Counted from the stretch's first letter, positions 32,971 to 40,888 are shown. The stretch is DNA of 64,000 nucleotides from Isoptericola sp. AK164 (GCF_029643425.1 NZ_CP119106.1:3286001-3350000), one strand, 5' to 3'. Translations and numbers: made by a program. Notes: generated by a model from the sequence alone, not told the origin.

Positions 32971-33971
32971 GTACTTCCTCGGTCCACGATCTCCGGCGTG
33001 ATGTACCGGACGACGTGCGGTTCGGTCACCTCGCCGCCACCCTCGATGCGGCGGACGAGCTGGCGCACGGCCATGCTCCCCAACCGGTCGGGGGCGCTCT
33101 CCACGGAGGAGTACGGCAGCGAGAAGTTGCGGGCGAACTCGTCCGAGAAGCGGCCGACGACCGAGAGGTCGGCCGGGACGGAGAGCCCGCGGGTCTGCAG
33201 GACGCTGGGCAGTGCTGCCGCGGCGGCCTCGTTGTTGAGCAGCAGCCCGGTGACGTCGGGGTGCTGCTCGAGCAGCGTGCGCAGGTCGGACCCGACCTGC
33301 GGCTGGTGCGCGGCGGCGGACGCGGTGTGCAGGCGCACCCCGCGCAGCGCGGCCTGGGCGACGGCGGCGTCGCGCAGACGCCACACGTACGCACCGCCGC
33401 GCTCGACGACGTGGTCGGGCTGGGAGACGAGCAGCAGCGCGCGGTGCCCCAGCGCGGCGAGATGGTCGACCATCGCGCGGCCGGCCTCCTCGAAGTCGAG
33501 GTCGAAGACGTCGACGCCGGTCGTGTCGCGCGGCAGGCCGACCAGGGCGCCCGGGGCGCCGGCGGTGCGCAGCACGGGCAGCCGGTCGTCCTGCTCGGCG
33601 ACGTTCAGCAGGACGACGCCGTCGACCATGCGCGAGTCGGTGATGCGGCGCAGGGCGTTCGGGCCGTCGGCCTCGGAGACCAGCAGGGTGTCGTACCCGA
33701 GCTCGCGGGCGGTGTCGGTCACGCCGCGGATGTACTGCATCATCGCGGGGGCGAACTCGTCGTCGAAGAACTGGGCGAGGAGACCGATCACCCGCGTCTG
33801 CGAGGTGGCCAGGGCGCGCGCGCCGGCGTTCGGCGTGTACCCGAGCTGCCGGACGGCGTCCTCGACACGACGACGGACGTCGTGCGAGATCGCCCGCTTG
33901 CCGGACAGTGCGTACGACGCCGTGCTGCGGGACACTCCCGCGACCTTGGCAACGTCACCGATGGTGGCCAC
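32952..33971 (-). CDS. LacI-family transcriptional regulator 1
   Basis: 339 residues from GTG 33971, which follows AAGGAGG by five bases. Helix-turn-helix: VATIGDVAKVAGVSRSTASYALSGKRAIS, hinge helix with the NAGARALATSQT segment, then a periplasmic-binding-type effector domain. It most likely represses the importer-GH127-GH31 operon and the secreted glycosidase until the inducer sugar appears. Two matching operators lie upstream of its own start, so it probably regulates itself. Confidence 0.92.
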   Translation of the reverse strand: MATIGDVAKVAGVSRSTASYALSGKRAISHDVRRRVEDAVRQLGYTPNAGARALATSQTRVIGLLAQFFDDEFAPAMMQYIRGVTDTARELGYDTLLVSEADGPNALRRITDSRMVDGVVLLNVAEQDDRLPVLRTAGAPGALVGLPRDTTGVDVFDLDFEEAGRAMVDHLAALGHRALLLVSQPDHVVERGGAYVWRLRDAAVAQAALRGVRLHTASAAAHQPQVGSDLRTLLEQHPDVTGLLLNNEAAAAALPSVLQTRGLSVPADLSVVGRFSDEFARNFSLPYSSVESAPDRLGSMAVRQLVRRIEGGGEVTEPHVVRYITPEIVDRGSTDRPRV

Positions 33972-33986
33972 TGCGCCTCCTTGTTG

Positions 33987-33998
33987 CGAACCGGTTCG
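33987..33998. promoter_or_regulatory. LacI-type operator CGAACCGGTTCG (autoregulatory)
   Basis: Perfect 12-bp palindrome, 15 bases upstream of the LacI-1 start codon. Same sequence as the site at 25575. Confidence 0.7.
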
Positions 33999-34062
33999 AC
34001 AGTAGCCGGTGGGCTTCAGGTCACGCAACCCCCGTTATTTCACCGAGACTTTTCAACGTTTG

Positions 34063-34074
34063 CGAACCGATTCG
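34063..34074. promoter_or_regulatory. LacI-type operator CGAACCGATTCG
   Basis: Differs by one base from the 33987 site and is centred 76 bp from it, about seven helical turns, so a looped complex is possible. It also lies upstream of the divergent VKOR gene. Confidence 0.6.
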
Positions 34075-34149
34075 ACGATGCGAACGTGACCTGCCTCACG
34101 ATCAGCCTGACCTGCGCCGAAGTGGTGACACGAGGCCCCCGCGGGCTCC

Positions 34150-34155
34150 TAGGCT
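34150..34155 (+). promoter_or_regulatory. -10 box TAGGCT of the VKOR gene
   Basis: TAGGCT, seven bases, ATG. Fixes the start at 34163 in a frame that stays open further upstream. Confidence 0.45.
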
Positions 34156-34162
34156 TCCTCCC

Positions 34163-34786
34163 ATGGAGCCACGCGAGGTCTCGCAGCCGCCCGGTCGCCG
34201 CCACTCCCGCACGTGGGTGTTCGGCGGGATGCTGTTCTCCGCGCTGATCAGCCTGACCGCCTCCCTGGTGCTGTCGATCGACGCCGTCGTGCTGGCGGCG
34301 GACCCCGGCACGGAGCTGTCCTGCGACATCAACGCGGTGCTCTCCTGCGGCAGCGTCGCGCTGTCGTGGCAGGCGCAGCTGCTCGGGTTCCCCAACGCCT
34401 TCCTCGGGCTGATCGCCGAACCGGTGGTCATCACGATCGCGGTCGCCGGCCTCGGCGGCGTCCAGTTCCCCCGCTGGTTCATGGCCGCGGCGCAGGGCGT
34501 CTACACGATCGGGCTGCTCTTCGCCTACTGGCTGTTCGCGCAGTCGTACTTCGTCATCCACGCGCTGTGCCCGTGGTGCCTGCTCGTGACGCTGTCCACC
34601 ACCGTCGTCTTCATGACCCTCCTGCACTGGAACGTCATGGAGAACAACCTGTACCTGCCCCGGCGGGTGCAGCGCTGGGCCCTGTCGATGGTCCGCATCG
34701 ACGCCGACGTCTACCTCACCGCGGCATGGATCATCCTCCTGGTCGCCGCGGTCCTGCTGCGGTACGGCAACGCCCTGCTCGGCTGA
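34163..34786 (+). CDS. Vitamin K epoxide reductase family protein
   Basis: 207 residues, five hydrophobic segments. The first extracytoplasmic loop has the Cys pair in LSCDINAVLSCGSVALSWQ, and the active CxxC is LCPWC near residue 137. Bacterial VKOR replaces DsbB: it re-oxidises a DsbA-like thiol oxidase with quinone. A DsbA-type domain is fused to NhaA at 42836, a possible partner; no free DsbA gene is seen here. Confidence 0.9.
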   Translation: MEPREVSQPPGRRHSRTWVFGGMLFSALISLTASLVLSIDAVVLAADPGTELSCDINAVLSCGSVALSWQAQLLGFPNAFLGLIAEPVVITIAVAGLGGVQFPRWFMAAAQGVYTIGLLFAYWLFAQSYFVIHALCPWCLLVTLSTTVVFMTLLHWNVMENNLYLPRRVQRWALSMVRIDADVYLTAAWIILLVAAVLLRYGNALLG

Positions 34787-34809
34787 CCCGCAACCGCGGC
34801 CCGCGCCGA

Positions 34810-34815
34810 TAGCGT
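34810..34815 (+). promoter_or_regulatory. -10 box TAGCGT of the small membrane protein gene
   Basis: TAGCGT, GCCGCC, ATG: leaderless arrangement that supports the short gene at 34822 as real. Confidence 0.45.
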
Positions 34816-34821
34816 GCCGCC

Positions 34822-35154
34822 ATGACGACGACGCCGCAGACCTCCGTACCCGGCCTCCTCGCCCACGCCCTCGGCGCGGCGCTGCTGGTCAACGCCGTCC
34901 CGCACACGGTGCACGGCCTGGCCGGCGAGCCCTTCCCGAGCCCGTTCGCGGACCCGCCGGGCGTCGGGGACTCGACCCCGGTCGAGAACGTCGTGTGGGG
35001 CGGCCTCAACGCCCTCGTGGGCGGTGCGCTGCTCCGGGGCGTCGGGGGGTCCCGTCCCCGGACGCGGGTGGACACGGCCGTCACCGTGGCGAGCGGTCTG
35101 GCCACGGCGTTCGCCGTCGCCCGCTACTTCACCGCGGCCCGCCGCCGGGGCTGA
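34822..35154 (+). CDS. Small membrane protein of unknown function
   Basis: 110 residues with three likely membrane segments: residues 10-28 (LLAHALGAALLVNAVPHTVHG), 58-75 (VVWGGLNALVGGALLRGVG), and 85-103. It ends in Arg residues. A His in the first segment and a Pro-rich loop between the first two are the only notable positions. I do not recognise a family. It follows VKOR by 35 bp but has its own -10 box. Confidence 0.65.
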   Translation: MTTTPQTSVPGLLAHALGAALLVNAVPHTVHGLAGEPFPSPFADPPGVGDSTPVENVVWGGLNALVGGALLRGVGGSRPRTRVDTAVTVASGLATAFAVARYFTAARRRG

Positions 35155-35259
35155 TCCCCGCGGCCGTCCGGACCGTGGCGCGGCGCACGTCGCGTCGGCT
35201 CGTGAGGTGCCCCCGGCACCCGTATCCTCGTGCCTTCGGACGAACCATCGGAGGTGGGT

Positions 35260-37512
35260 GTGACCGAGCAGGGGTTCCTGGCTCCCGGTGAGGCGGTCGA
35301 CCTCGACAACTGCGCGCGCGAGCCCATCCACATCCCCGGGCGGATCCAGCCGCGCGGGGTGCTGCTCGCGCTGCGGACCGACGACGGGCTCGTCCACCAG
35401 TGCACCGAGAACGTCGCGGACGTCCTCGGCGTCGACCTCGGCACGGTCCTCGGCGCCCCGCTCGCCACCGCCGTCGGCGACGAGGCCGCCCGGACGCTCC
35501 TGACGCACGTCGCGAGCGTGGACGACCCCCGCCTGCGCAACCCCGTCGAGATCGACATCGCCGTCCACGGGTCGCCCCGGCGGTTCGAGGCCGTGCTGCA
35601 CCACGCCCCCGACTCCGCCCTCGACGGCCGCCCCGCGGTCCTGGTCGTCGAGCTCGAGCCCTTCTCCGGCCCCACCTCGCTGACCTACACGAGCACCTTC
35701 GAACCCGTGCGCGACGCCCTGACCGAGCTCGACCGGGCCAGCTCGCTGCAGCAGCTCTACGACGTCGCGGTGCGCCGGGTGCGCGAGCTCACCGGCTTCG
35801 ACCGCGTGATGCTCTACCGCTTCGACCCCGACTACAACGGCGAGGTCGTCGCCGAGGCCCGCCGGGACGACCTCAACCCGTTCCTCGGCCTCCACTACCC
35901 GGCCTCGGACATCCCCCCGCAGGCCCGCGCGCTGTACGAGAAGAACTGGATCCGGCTCATCGCCGACGTCGGCTACCGCCCGGCCGACGTCGTCCCCACC
36001 GACGACCCGGTCAGCGGCCGGCCGCTCGACCTCACCTACGGCACGCTGCGCAGCGTCTCCCCGATCCACGTCGAGTACCTGCAGAACATGGGCGTCGACG
36101 CCTCGATGTCGATCTCCCTGCTCCGCGACGGCCGGCTGTGGGGGCTCATCGCCTGCCACCACTACAGCGGCCCGCACGCGCCGTCCTACGCGGCGCGCGC
36201 CGCCGCCGAGTTCCTCGGCTCCACCCTGTCCGCCCGGCTCGTGACCCAGGCCGAGGACGACCGCGCCTCGGCCGCGCGCCGCTCGGCCGGCGTCCTGGCG
36301 CGTCTGGTGGCCGTCACGCGCGATGACGACGTCCCCCTGACCAGCGCCCTCACCGGCGACCCGGGTCTGCTGGACCTGGTCGACGCGGACGCCGCGTTCG
36401 TCGTGGCCGAGGGCCGTGTCGAACGGCAGGGCGACGCACCCGAGGAGGAGGTCTGCCGCCGGCTGGCCCACGCGCTGGCCGAGCTGGACGTCGAGGTGCT
36501 GGTCACCGACCGCCTCGCGCGCCAGGAACCCGAGCTGGCGACCCTCGTGCCCGACGCCGCGGGCATGCTGGCGCTCGTCGTTCCCGGCGGGGCCGTGGCC
36601 GTGTGGCTGCGCCGCGAGGTCGTCCAGAGCGTCGACTGGGGCGGCGACCCGCGCAACAAGGCGATCGCGCGCCGCGAGGGCGACACCGTGCGCCTCTCCC
36701 CCCGCAAGTCCTTCGCCCGATGGCGCGAGATCGTCCGCGGCACCAGCGAGGCGTGGACCGACGACGAGATCGACGTGGCGACCTCGCTGCGCTCCTACCT
36801 CGGCGAAGGCCTGCTGCTGCGCGGCCGGCGGGACATCCGCGCCGCCGCGACACTCCAGCGCAGCCTGCTGCCCACCGAGCTGCCGACCGTCGAGGGGTGG
36901 ACCATCGACGCGGTCTACGAGCCCTCGGGCGGCGGCCTGGCCGGTGGGGACTGGTACGACGCGCTCATGCTCACCGACGACCGGCTCGCCGTCGTCGTGG
37001 GCGACGTCTCGGGGCACGGCCTCTCCGCCGCCGCCACGATGGGTCAGCTGCGCAACGCGCTGCGCGCCCTGCTGGTCACCGGCAGCACCGCCGGGCAGGC
37101 GGTCGAGCAGGTCGACCAGCTGCTGCGCTCCACCCTGCCCGGCCAGGTCGCCACGCTGGTCGTCGCGGTGCTCGACCCGGAGACCGGAGCGGCGCAGTAC
37201 GTGACCGCGGGTCACCCGCCGCCCGTCGTGGTCGGTCCCGACGGCGCCGTCGTCGCCGAGGCGCTGGGCACCCCTCCGCTGGGGGTGGGCCGCCGCGAGG
37301 CGCGCACGGGGACGGCGCAGGTCGCGCCGGGCGGGTCGCTGGTGCTGTTCAGCGACGGCCTGGTCGAACGCCGCGACGAGTCGATCGTCGACTCCCTGGA
37401 GCGGCTGCGCCGGGCCAGCGAGGACGGCCCGGGAGCGTCTGCTCTCGTCCGGCTCGTCCGCGACCCGGACTCGGACGACGACGCCACCGCCGTCGTCGTG
37501 CGGCGCGACTGA
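35260..37512 (+). CDS. Bacteriophytochrome with PP2C/SpoIIE phosphatase output
   Basis: 750 residues from GTG 35260 (GGAGG five bases upstream). PAS domain about 10-120 with C18 in LDNCAREPIHIPGRIQPRG, the usual biliverdin-binding Cys; GAF about 130-310 with YPASDIPPQA (214-219), His270 (SVSPIHVEYLQNMG) and ACHHY (about 299); PHY about 320-510 with the tongue motif PRKSF (481-485); then a linker and a SpoIIE-type phosphatase about 540-745 with metal-binding Asp residues in GGDWYDA (564) and GDVSGHG (582). The conserved QPHG His is Arg here. Light or redox state would set phosphatase activity. Genes for likely protein substrates, STAS and RsbW-like, lie directly downstream on the other strand. 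Confidence 0.92.
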   Translation: MTEQGFLAPGEAVDLDNCAREPIHIPGRIQPRGVLLALRTDDGLVHQCTENVADVLGVDLGTVLGAPLATAVGDEAARTLLTHVASVDDPRLRNPVEIDIAVHGSPRRFEAVLHHAPDSALDGRPAVLVVELEPFSGPTSLTYTSTFEPVRDALTELDRASSLQQLYDVAVRRVRELTGFDRVMLYRFDPDYNGEVVAEARRDDLNPFLGLHYPASDIPPQARALYEKNWIRLIADVGYRPADVVPTDDPVSGRPLDLTYGTLRSVSPIHVEYLQNMGVDASMSISLLRDGRLWGLIACHHYSGPHAPSYAARAAAEFLGSTLSARLVTQAEDDRASAARRSAGVLARLVAVTRDDDVPLTSALTGDPGLLDLVDADAAFVVAEGRVERQGDAPEEEVCRRLAHALAELDVEVLVTDRLARQEPELATLVPDAAGMLALVVPGGAVAVWLRREVVQSVDWGGDPRNKAIARREGDTVRLSPRKSFARWREIVRGTSEAWTDDEIDVATSLRSYLGEGLLLRGRRDIRAAATLQRSLLPTELPTVEGWTIDAVYEPSGGGLAGGDWYDALMLTDDRLAVVVGDVSGHGLSAAATMGQLRNALRALLVTGSTAGQAVEQVDQLLRSTLPGQVATLVVAVLDPETGAAQYVTAGHPPPVVVGPDGAVVAEALGTPPLGVGRREARTGTAQVAPGGSLVLFSDGLVERRDESIVDSLERLRRASEDGPGASALVRLVRDPDSDDDATAVVVRRD

Positions 37513-37541
37513 GCCGGACCGTCAGCGCGCCGGGACGCCCG

Positions 37542-37985
37542 TCAGGCCGGGACGACCGGCTCCCGCCGGGCCGCCGTGAACCTCGCCCAGACGTGCTTCC
37601 CGGCGTTCGTGGCGTACCAGCCGACCGCGTCGGCCAGCCGGGCGGCCAGCAGCAGGCCGAAGCCACCGCGGGCGGAGGGGTCCTCGGCGACCTGCGGTGC
37701 GCAGGACGGGGTCCGGTCGGCGACGTCGAGGAGGAACTCCCCCTCCCGGGCGAGCAGCCGCACGGCCGCCGGGCCGCCGCCGTGCTCGATCGCGTTGGTC
37801 GCCAGCTCGCTCGCGACGAGCAGGACCGACTCGGGCACCTCGTCGAGACTCGTGCCCCGCGCGACGGGAAGGTTCGCCTCGAGATCGCCCCGCAGCGCGG
37901 CGATCTCGTCGATCGTCAGGAGCGGCCACGACCTGACCTCGCGGAACCCGTCGGGCGCGGGCGCGGCGGTGATCCTGGTGTCCAC
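37542..37985 (-). CDS. RsbW-like anti-sigma serine kinase (HATPase_c_2)
   Basis: 147 residues from GTG 37985 (AAGGAGG seven bases upstream). GHKL-type ATP site: LLVASELATNAIEHGGGPAAVRLL (N-box near 65) and ARGGFGLLLAARLADAVGW (G-box near 115). Family members bind a sigma factor or phosphorylate a STAS protein. The STAS gene directly upstream on the same strand is the natural partner. No sigma factor of the SigB/F type is present in the window. Confidence 0.87.
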   Translation of the reverse strand: MDTRITAAPAPDGFREVRSWPLLTIDEIAALRGDLEANLPVARGTSLDEVPESVLLVASELATNAIEHGGGPAAVRLLAREGEFLLDVADRTPSCAPQVAEDPSARGGFGLLLAARLADAVGWYATNAGKHVWARFTAARREPVVPA

Positions 37986-37998
37986 GATCTCGCCTCCT

Positions 37999-38325
37999 TC
38001 AGTCCGCGAGAACGAACAGCGTATCCACACCGCTCAGCTTCAGTAGATCGAGCACACGATCCGGGACGCCCGTGAGCACCGGCGGGGTGGGCTTGGCCTC
38101 CGCGGCCAGGTAGAGCAGCCGGAGCCCACCGGAGTCGATGAAGGTCACGTCGGCGAGGCTCACCGTCAGCGGCTCGTCGGCGGTGGCGGCCAGGTGCGCC
38201 TCGAGCTCCTCGCCGACGCGCTTCTTCACCGCTGCGTCGACCTCACCCCACATCGTCCAGTGGGCACGCTCGGGGTCGGCGTGCACGCCGCCCTGGGTCT
38301 GCTGGTCGTCCACAGGCATCCTCAC
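37999..38325 (-). CDS. STAS-domain anti-anti-sigma factor
   Basis: 108 residues. The phosphorylatable Ser lies in DVTFIDSGGLRLLYLAAE (about residue 66), as in SpoIIAA/RsbV. The GTG at 38325 follows GGGAGAG by about five bases; an ATG two codons later is possible. It lies 13 bp before the RsbW-like gene. Dephosphorylation by a PP2C, probably the phytochrome-linked one, would let it capture the anti-sigma kinase. Confidence 0.88.
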   Translation of the reverse strand: MRMPVDDQQTQGGVHADPERAHWTMWGEVDAAVKKRVGEELEAHLAATADEPLTVSLADVTFIDSGGLRLLYLAAEAKPTPPVLTGVPDRVLDLLKLSGVDTLFVLAD

Positions 38326-38492
38326 TCGGTCTCTCCCTGGGCCGCGTCTTCTCCGCGGACCGGAGACATATAGTGCCCGATGCTCGCGTCCCGCGCAGCA
38401 CGTCCGGCGCGCACCAGGTCAGGGCCTGCGCGTGCGCTGCCGACGGCGGTCGGGCAGGATCGGCCGCGAGGATCGACCGCCAGGAGTGACAC
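38326..38492. promoter_or_regulatory. Divergent promoter region, STAS and sugar dehydrogenase genes
   Basis: 167 bp with no credible gene. It must hold both promoters; the AT-rich part GACATATAGTGCCCGAT (about 38365-38382) is the best promoter candidate. No palindrome longer than 6 bp was noticed. Confidence 0.35.
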
Positions 38493-39587
38493 GTGCCGAC
38501 GACACCGTCCCGGGCCGCTGCCGCCAGCGTGCTGGCCGGACTGCTGCTGGCCGCGTGCAACGCGTCGGACGACGGCGGCGGCTCCGACGGCGCCGCCCCG
38601 GAGAGCGCCGCGAGCTCGCTGCCCGCCTCCCCCACCGGCGAGGCGTCGACGGTCGCGACCGGGCTGGCCGCCCCGTGGTCCGTGACGTTCGTCGAGGGCA
38701 CCCCGCTGGTCAGCGAGCGCGACAGCGCGCGGATCCTCGAGCTCGCCGACGACGGCGCGGCCCGGGAGGTCGGGGTCGTGGCCGGCGTCGACACCGCGGG
38801 CGAGGCGGGGCTGCTCGGTCTCGCGGCCCACGACCGCCGTCTGTACGTCTACTCCACGACGAGCGACGGCAACCGGATCCAGCGGTACACCCTGGACGGG
38901 GAGCCCGGCGCCTTCACGCTGGGTGACCCCGTCACCCTGGTCGACGGCATCCCCGCTGCCCGCTTCCACGACGGCGGACGGCTCGCGTTCGGCCCCGACG
39001 GGATGCTCTACGCCACCACCGGCGACGCCGGGGACCCGGACCGGGCGCAGGACCCGGACTCGCTCGCCGGCAAGATCCTGCGGATGACGCCCGACGGCGG
39101 GCCTCCGGACGACAACCCCTTCCCGGGCTCGCTCGTCTACAGCCTGGGCCACCGCAACGTGCAGGGGCTGGCGTGGGCCGACGACGGCACGCTGTTCGCG
39201 ACCGAGTTCGGGCAGAACACCTGGGACGAGCTCAACGTCGTCGAGCCGGGCGCGAACTACGGCTGGCCGGAGGTCGAGGGCGTCGCCGGCGCCGAGGGGT
39301 ACGTCGACCCGGTCCAGCAGTGGCGGCCCGGCGACGCCAGCCCCAGCGGGCTGGCCCACCTGGACGGCACGCTGTTCGTCGCGAACCTGGGCGGCGAGGT
39401 GCTGCGGGCCGTACCGGTCGACGACCCGTCGACCTCCGCCGTCGTCGTCGAGGACGAGGGCCGACTGCGCGACGCCGTCGTCACGCCGGACGGCGAGCTG
39501 TGGATCGTCACCAACAACACCGACGGGCGGGGTTCACCCGGGCCGGACGACGACCGGGTCCTGCAGCTCGAGGTCGCCGGCTCCTGA
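38493..39587 (+). CDS. PQQ-dependent aldose sugar dehydrogenase-like lipoprotein
   Basis: 364 residues. Signal peptide with lipobox LLLAAC; then a six-bladed propeller of the soluble glucose dehydrogenase/YliI family: GLAAPWSVTFVEG, GEAGLLGLAAHD, GGRLAFGPDGMLYATTGDAGD, LGHRNVQGLAW, and FGQNTWDELNVVEPGANYGWP. These carry the conserved His and Arg residues that bind PQQ and Ca2+. The enzyme oxidises aldoses outside the membrane. Genes to make PQQ are not in the window. Confidence 0.88.
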   Translation: MPTTPSRAAAASVLAGLLLAACNASDDGGGSDGAAPESAASSLPASPTGEASTVATGLAAPWSVTFVEGTPLVSERDSARILELADDGAAREVGVVAGVDTAGEAGLLGLAAHDRRLYVYSTTSDGNRIQRYTLDGEPGAFTLGDPVTLVDGIPAARFHDGGRLAFGPDGMLYATTGDAGDPDRAQDPDSLAGKILRMTPDGGPPDDNPFPGSLVYSLGHRNVQGLAWADDGTLFATEFGQNTWDELNVVEPGANYGWPEVEGVAGAEGYVDPVQQWRPGDASPSGLAHLDGTLFVANLGGEVLRAVPVDDPSTSAVVVEDEGRLRDAVVTPDGELWIVTNNTDGRGSPGPDDDRVLQLEVAGS

Positions 39588-39628
39588 CCGGCAGCGGTCG
39601 GGTCGGCCGGGCCCGGCGCGTCCGGTCA
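39585..39628. terminator. Shared terminator overlapping two stop codons
   Basis: TGACCGG (39585) pairs with CCGGTCA (39622); the inner perfect palindrome GCCGGGCCCGGC lies at 39606-39617. The outer stem includes the stop codons of both convergent genes. Confidence 0.5.
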
Positions 39629-40081
39629 GGCCGAGCACGGGCACGGCGTGCGGTCCGTGACCGCCACGTCCCGCGCGACCCGGGCCCGCTGCTGCCAGGC
39701 GCCCAGCCGGTCCGCGACGCGCTCGGCGACGGTCGGACGGCGCTGCCGCAGCCGGTACGTCGAGGCGGCGGCGTCGTCGGACACCATCGCGGCGACCTGC
39801 TCCGGGCGGCACCGGCCGTAGGTGGCGCGGAAGGCGTCGTCGAGCGCGTCGTGCATCTCCGGCGCGACCTCGCTCAGCACGACGAAGTGCTCCGCGCCGC
39901 CGACCCGGACGCGACCGCGACCGCGGGCGTCGACGACGGGACGGGGCTCGGCCAAGCGCAGGTAGACGTCGTCACCGACCTGGACGAGCCACGCCGGGGC
40001 CGGGACCTCCTCGCCGAGCAGGTGGACGACGCCACCGGTGGGCAGCGCGTCGGTCTCCGGTCGGGTCGTGGCGATCGTCAT
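39626..40081 (-). CDS. DUF2255-like small protein
   Basis: 151 residues from ATG 40081 (GAGGAG four bases upstream); a longer open frame reaches into the palindrome-rich gap and is less likely. The core APAWLVQVGDDVYLRL, GRGRVRVGGAEHFVVL and LDDAFRATYGRC resembles DUF2255, a split-barrel-like fold, sometimes near nitroreductase-like or hydrolase genes. The Cys-rich end PCPCSA is odd. Family assignment is from memory of the pattern; function unknown. Confidence 0.5.
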   Translation of the reverse strand: MTIATTRPETDALPTGGVVHLLGEEVPAPAWLVQVGDDVYLRLAEPRPVVDARGRGRVRVGGAEHFVVLSEVAPEMHDALDDAFRATYGRCRPEQVAAMVSDDAAASTYRLRQRRPTVAERVADRLGAWQQRARVARDVAVTDRTPCPCSA

Positions 40082-40125
40082 GGGGCTCCTCGAGGGGTCG
40101 GGGGTGGCGGCGGCCACAGGCTTCA

Positions 40126-40218
40126 CGGGTGACAACACCCGGGGCGCGGAATGATTCCGCCGTGGTGAGAACACCACCCGACCACGGCCGGCTCTCGTCG
40201 AGGAGTTCCCGACGAGAG
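40126..40218. promoter_or_regulatory. Row of palindromes in a divergent gap
   Basis: Four inverted repeats in series: CGGGTG-ACAA-CACCCG (40126-40141); GCGGAAT-G-ATTCCGC (40146-40160); CCGTGGT...ACCACGG (40160-40187) with GTGGTG-AGAA-CACCAC nested inside; CTCTCGTCG-AGGAGTTCC-CGACGAGAG (40192-40218). They fill the space between the DUF2255-like and vanZ genes. Operator cluster or structured RNA leader of the minus-strand gene. Confidence 0.6.
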
Positions 40219-40219
40219 G

Positions 40220-40265
40220 TGTACCGACAGGACCTGTCGGCCGGCCGGGAACCTTCCTAGCGTCG
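40220..40265 (+). promoter_or_regulatory. Promoter module of vanZ (operator plus -10)
   Basis: TGTAC-N-GACAG-N3-CTGTC (40220-40238, inside the palindrome CCGACAGG-A-CCTGTCGG), then 17 bases, then CCTAGCGTCG. The TAGCGT at 40258-40263 is six bases before the vanZ ATG. The same layout with the same spacing occurs at 40775. Confidence 0.65.
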
Positions 40266-40269
40266 AGCC

Positions 40270-40782
40270 ATGGACGACCGCAGCGAGACCCCTCGGCGCG
40301 ACCCTGCCGCGCGAGACGTGACGTGGGCCCTGACCGCCCTGACGTACCTGGGGTTCCTGGCCCTGCTCACCCTCACGCCCCGGCCGTGGGGCCGGGAGGT
40401 CGACCAGGTGCCGTTCGGCGTGCTCAACCCCGCCGCCTGGCTCTCGTCCGCCACGTGGACCACAGGGACGGCACGCGAGTTCGTCCTCAACATCCTGCTG
40501 TTCGTCCCGGCCGGCCTGCTGGCCGCGCGGTTCCGCGGGGCGTGGGGGCTGGCCGCCGCCGTGCTGCTCACCGGTGCCGTCGAGGTCGCCCAGATCCCGC
40601 TGGCCAACCGGCTGTCGGACCCCCGCGACATCGTCGCCAACGTCGGCGGCGCCCTGGTCGGCCTCGCCCTCGGCGCCGCCTCGCGGTCCGGCGCGCCACC
40701 GTCACCGCCACCGCGGCCGCCGACCGGGCGGGCGGCCACCGACCCGTCGGCCCCTGAGGGGGACCGCCGGAGCATGTACTGA
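40270..40782 (+). CDS. VanZ-family membrane protein
   Basis: 170 residues, about four membrane segments. VanZ-type motifs: NILLFVPAGLLAARF (about 75-90), TGAVEVAQIPLANRLSDPRDIVANVGGALVGLALG (about 100-135) with the conserved E, Q, R, D and N positions. VanZ confers low-level teicoplanin resistance in enterococci; most family members, including those in actinobacteria, are of unknown function. The C-terminus is Pro-rich and cytoplasmic or periplasmic. Leaderless start. Confidence 0.82.
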   Translation: MDDRSETPRRDPAARDVTWALTALTYLGFLALLTLTPRPWGREVDQVPFGVLNPAAWLSSATWTTGTAREFVLNILLFVPAGLLAARFRGAWGLAAAVLLTGAVEVAQIPLANRLSDPRDIVANVGGALVGLALGAASRSGAPPSPPPRPPTGRAATDPSAPEGDRRSMY

Positions 40783-40820
40783 CAGTGACTGTCTCGGACC
40801 GGCGAGGCCGCCTAGCGTCG
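40775..40820 (+). promoter_or_regulatory. Promoter module of the alcohol dehydrogenase gene
   Basis: TGTAC-N-GACAG-N3-CTGTC (40775-40793; GACAGT-G-ACTGTC is a perfect palindrome), 17 bases, CCTAGCGTCG (40811-40820). It overlaps the vanZ stop codon and matches the vanZ promoter module at 30 of 46 positions, with all differences in spacers. Confidence 0.65.
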
Positions 40821-40888
40821 CCGTCGGCGGTCGACGTCATCCGTCGTCCGACACCACGTCCCCCACCGAACGAGAGGTACGCACCACC

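Noticed and set aside
35230-35259. Ten extra N-terminal residues of the phytochrome from an upstream in-frame start
   Set aside because: The GTG at 35260 has GGAGG at good distance, and the upstream codons overlap that ribosome site.
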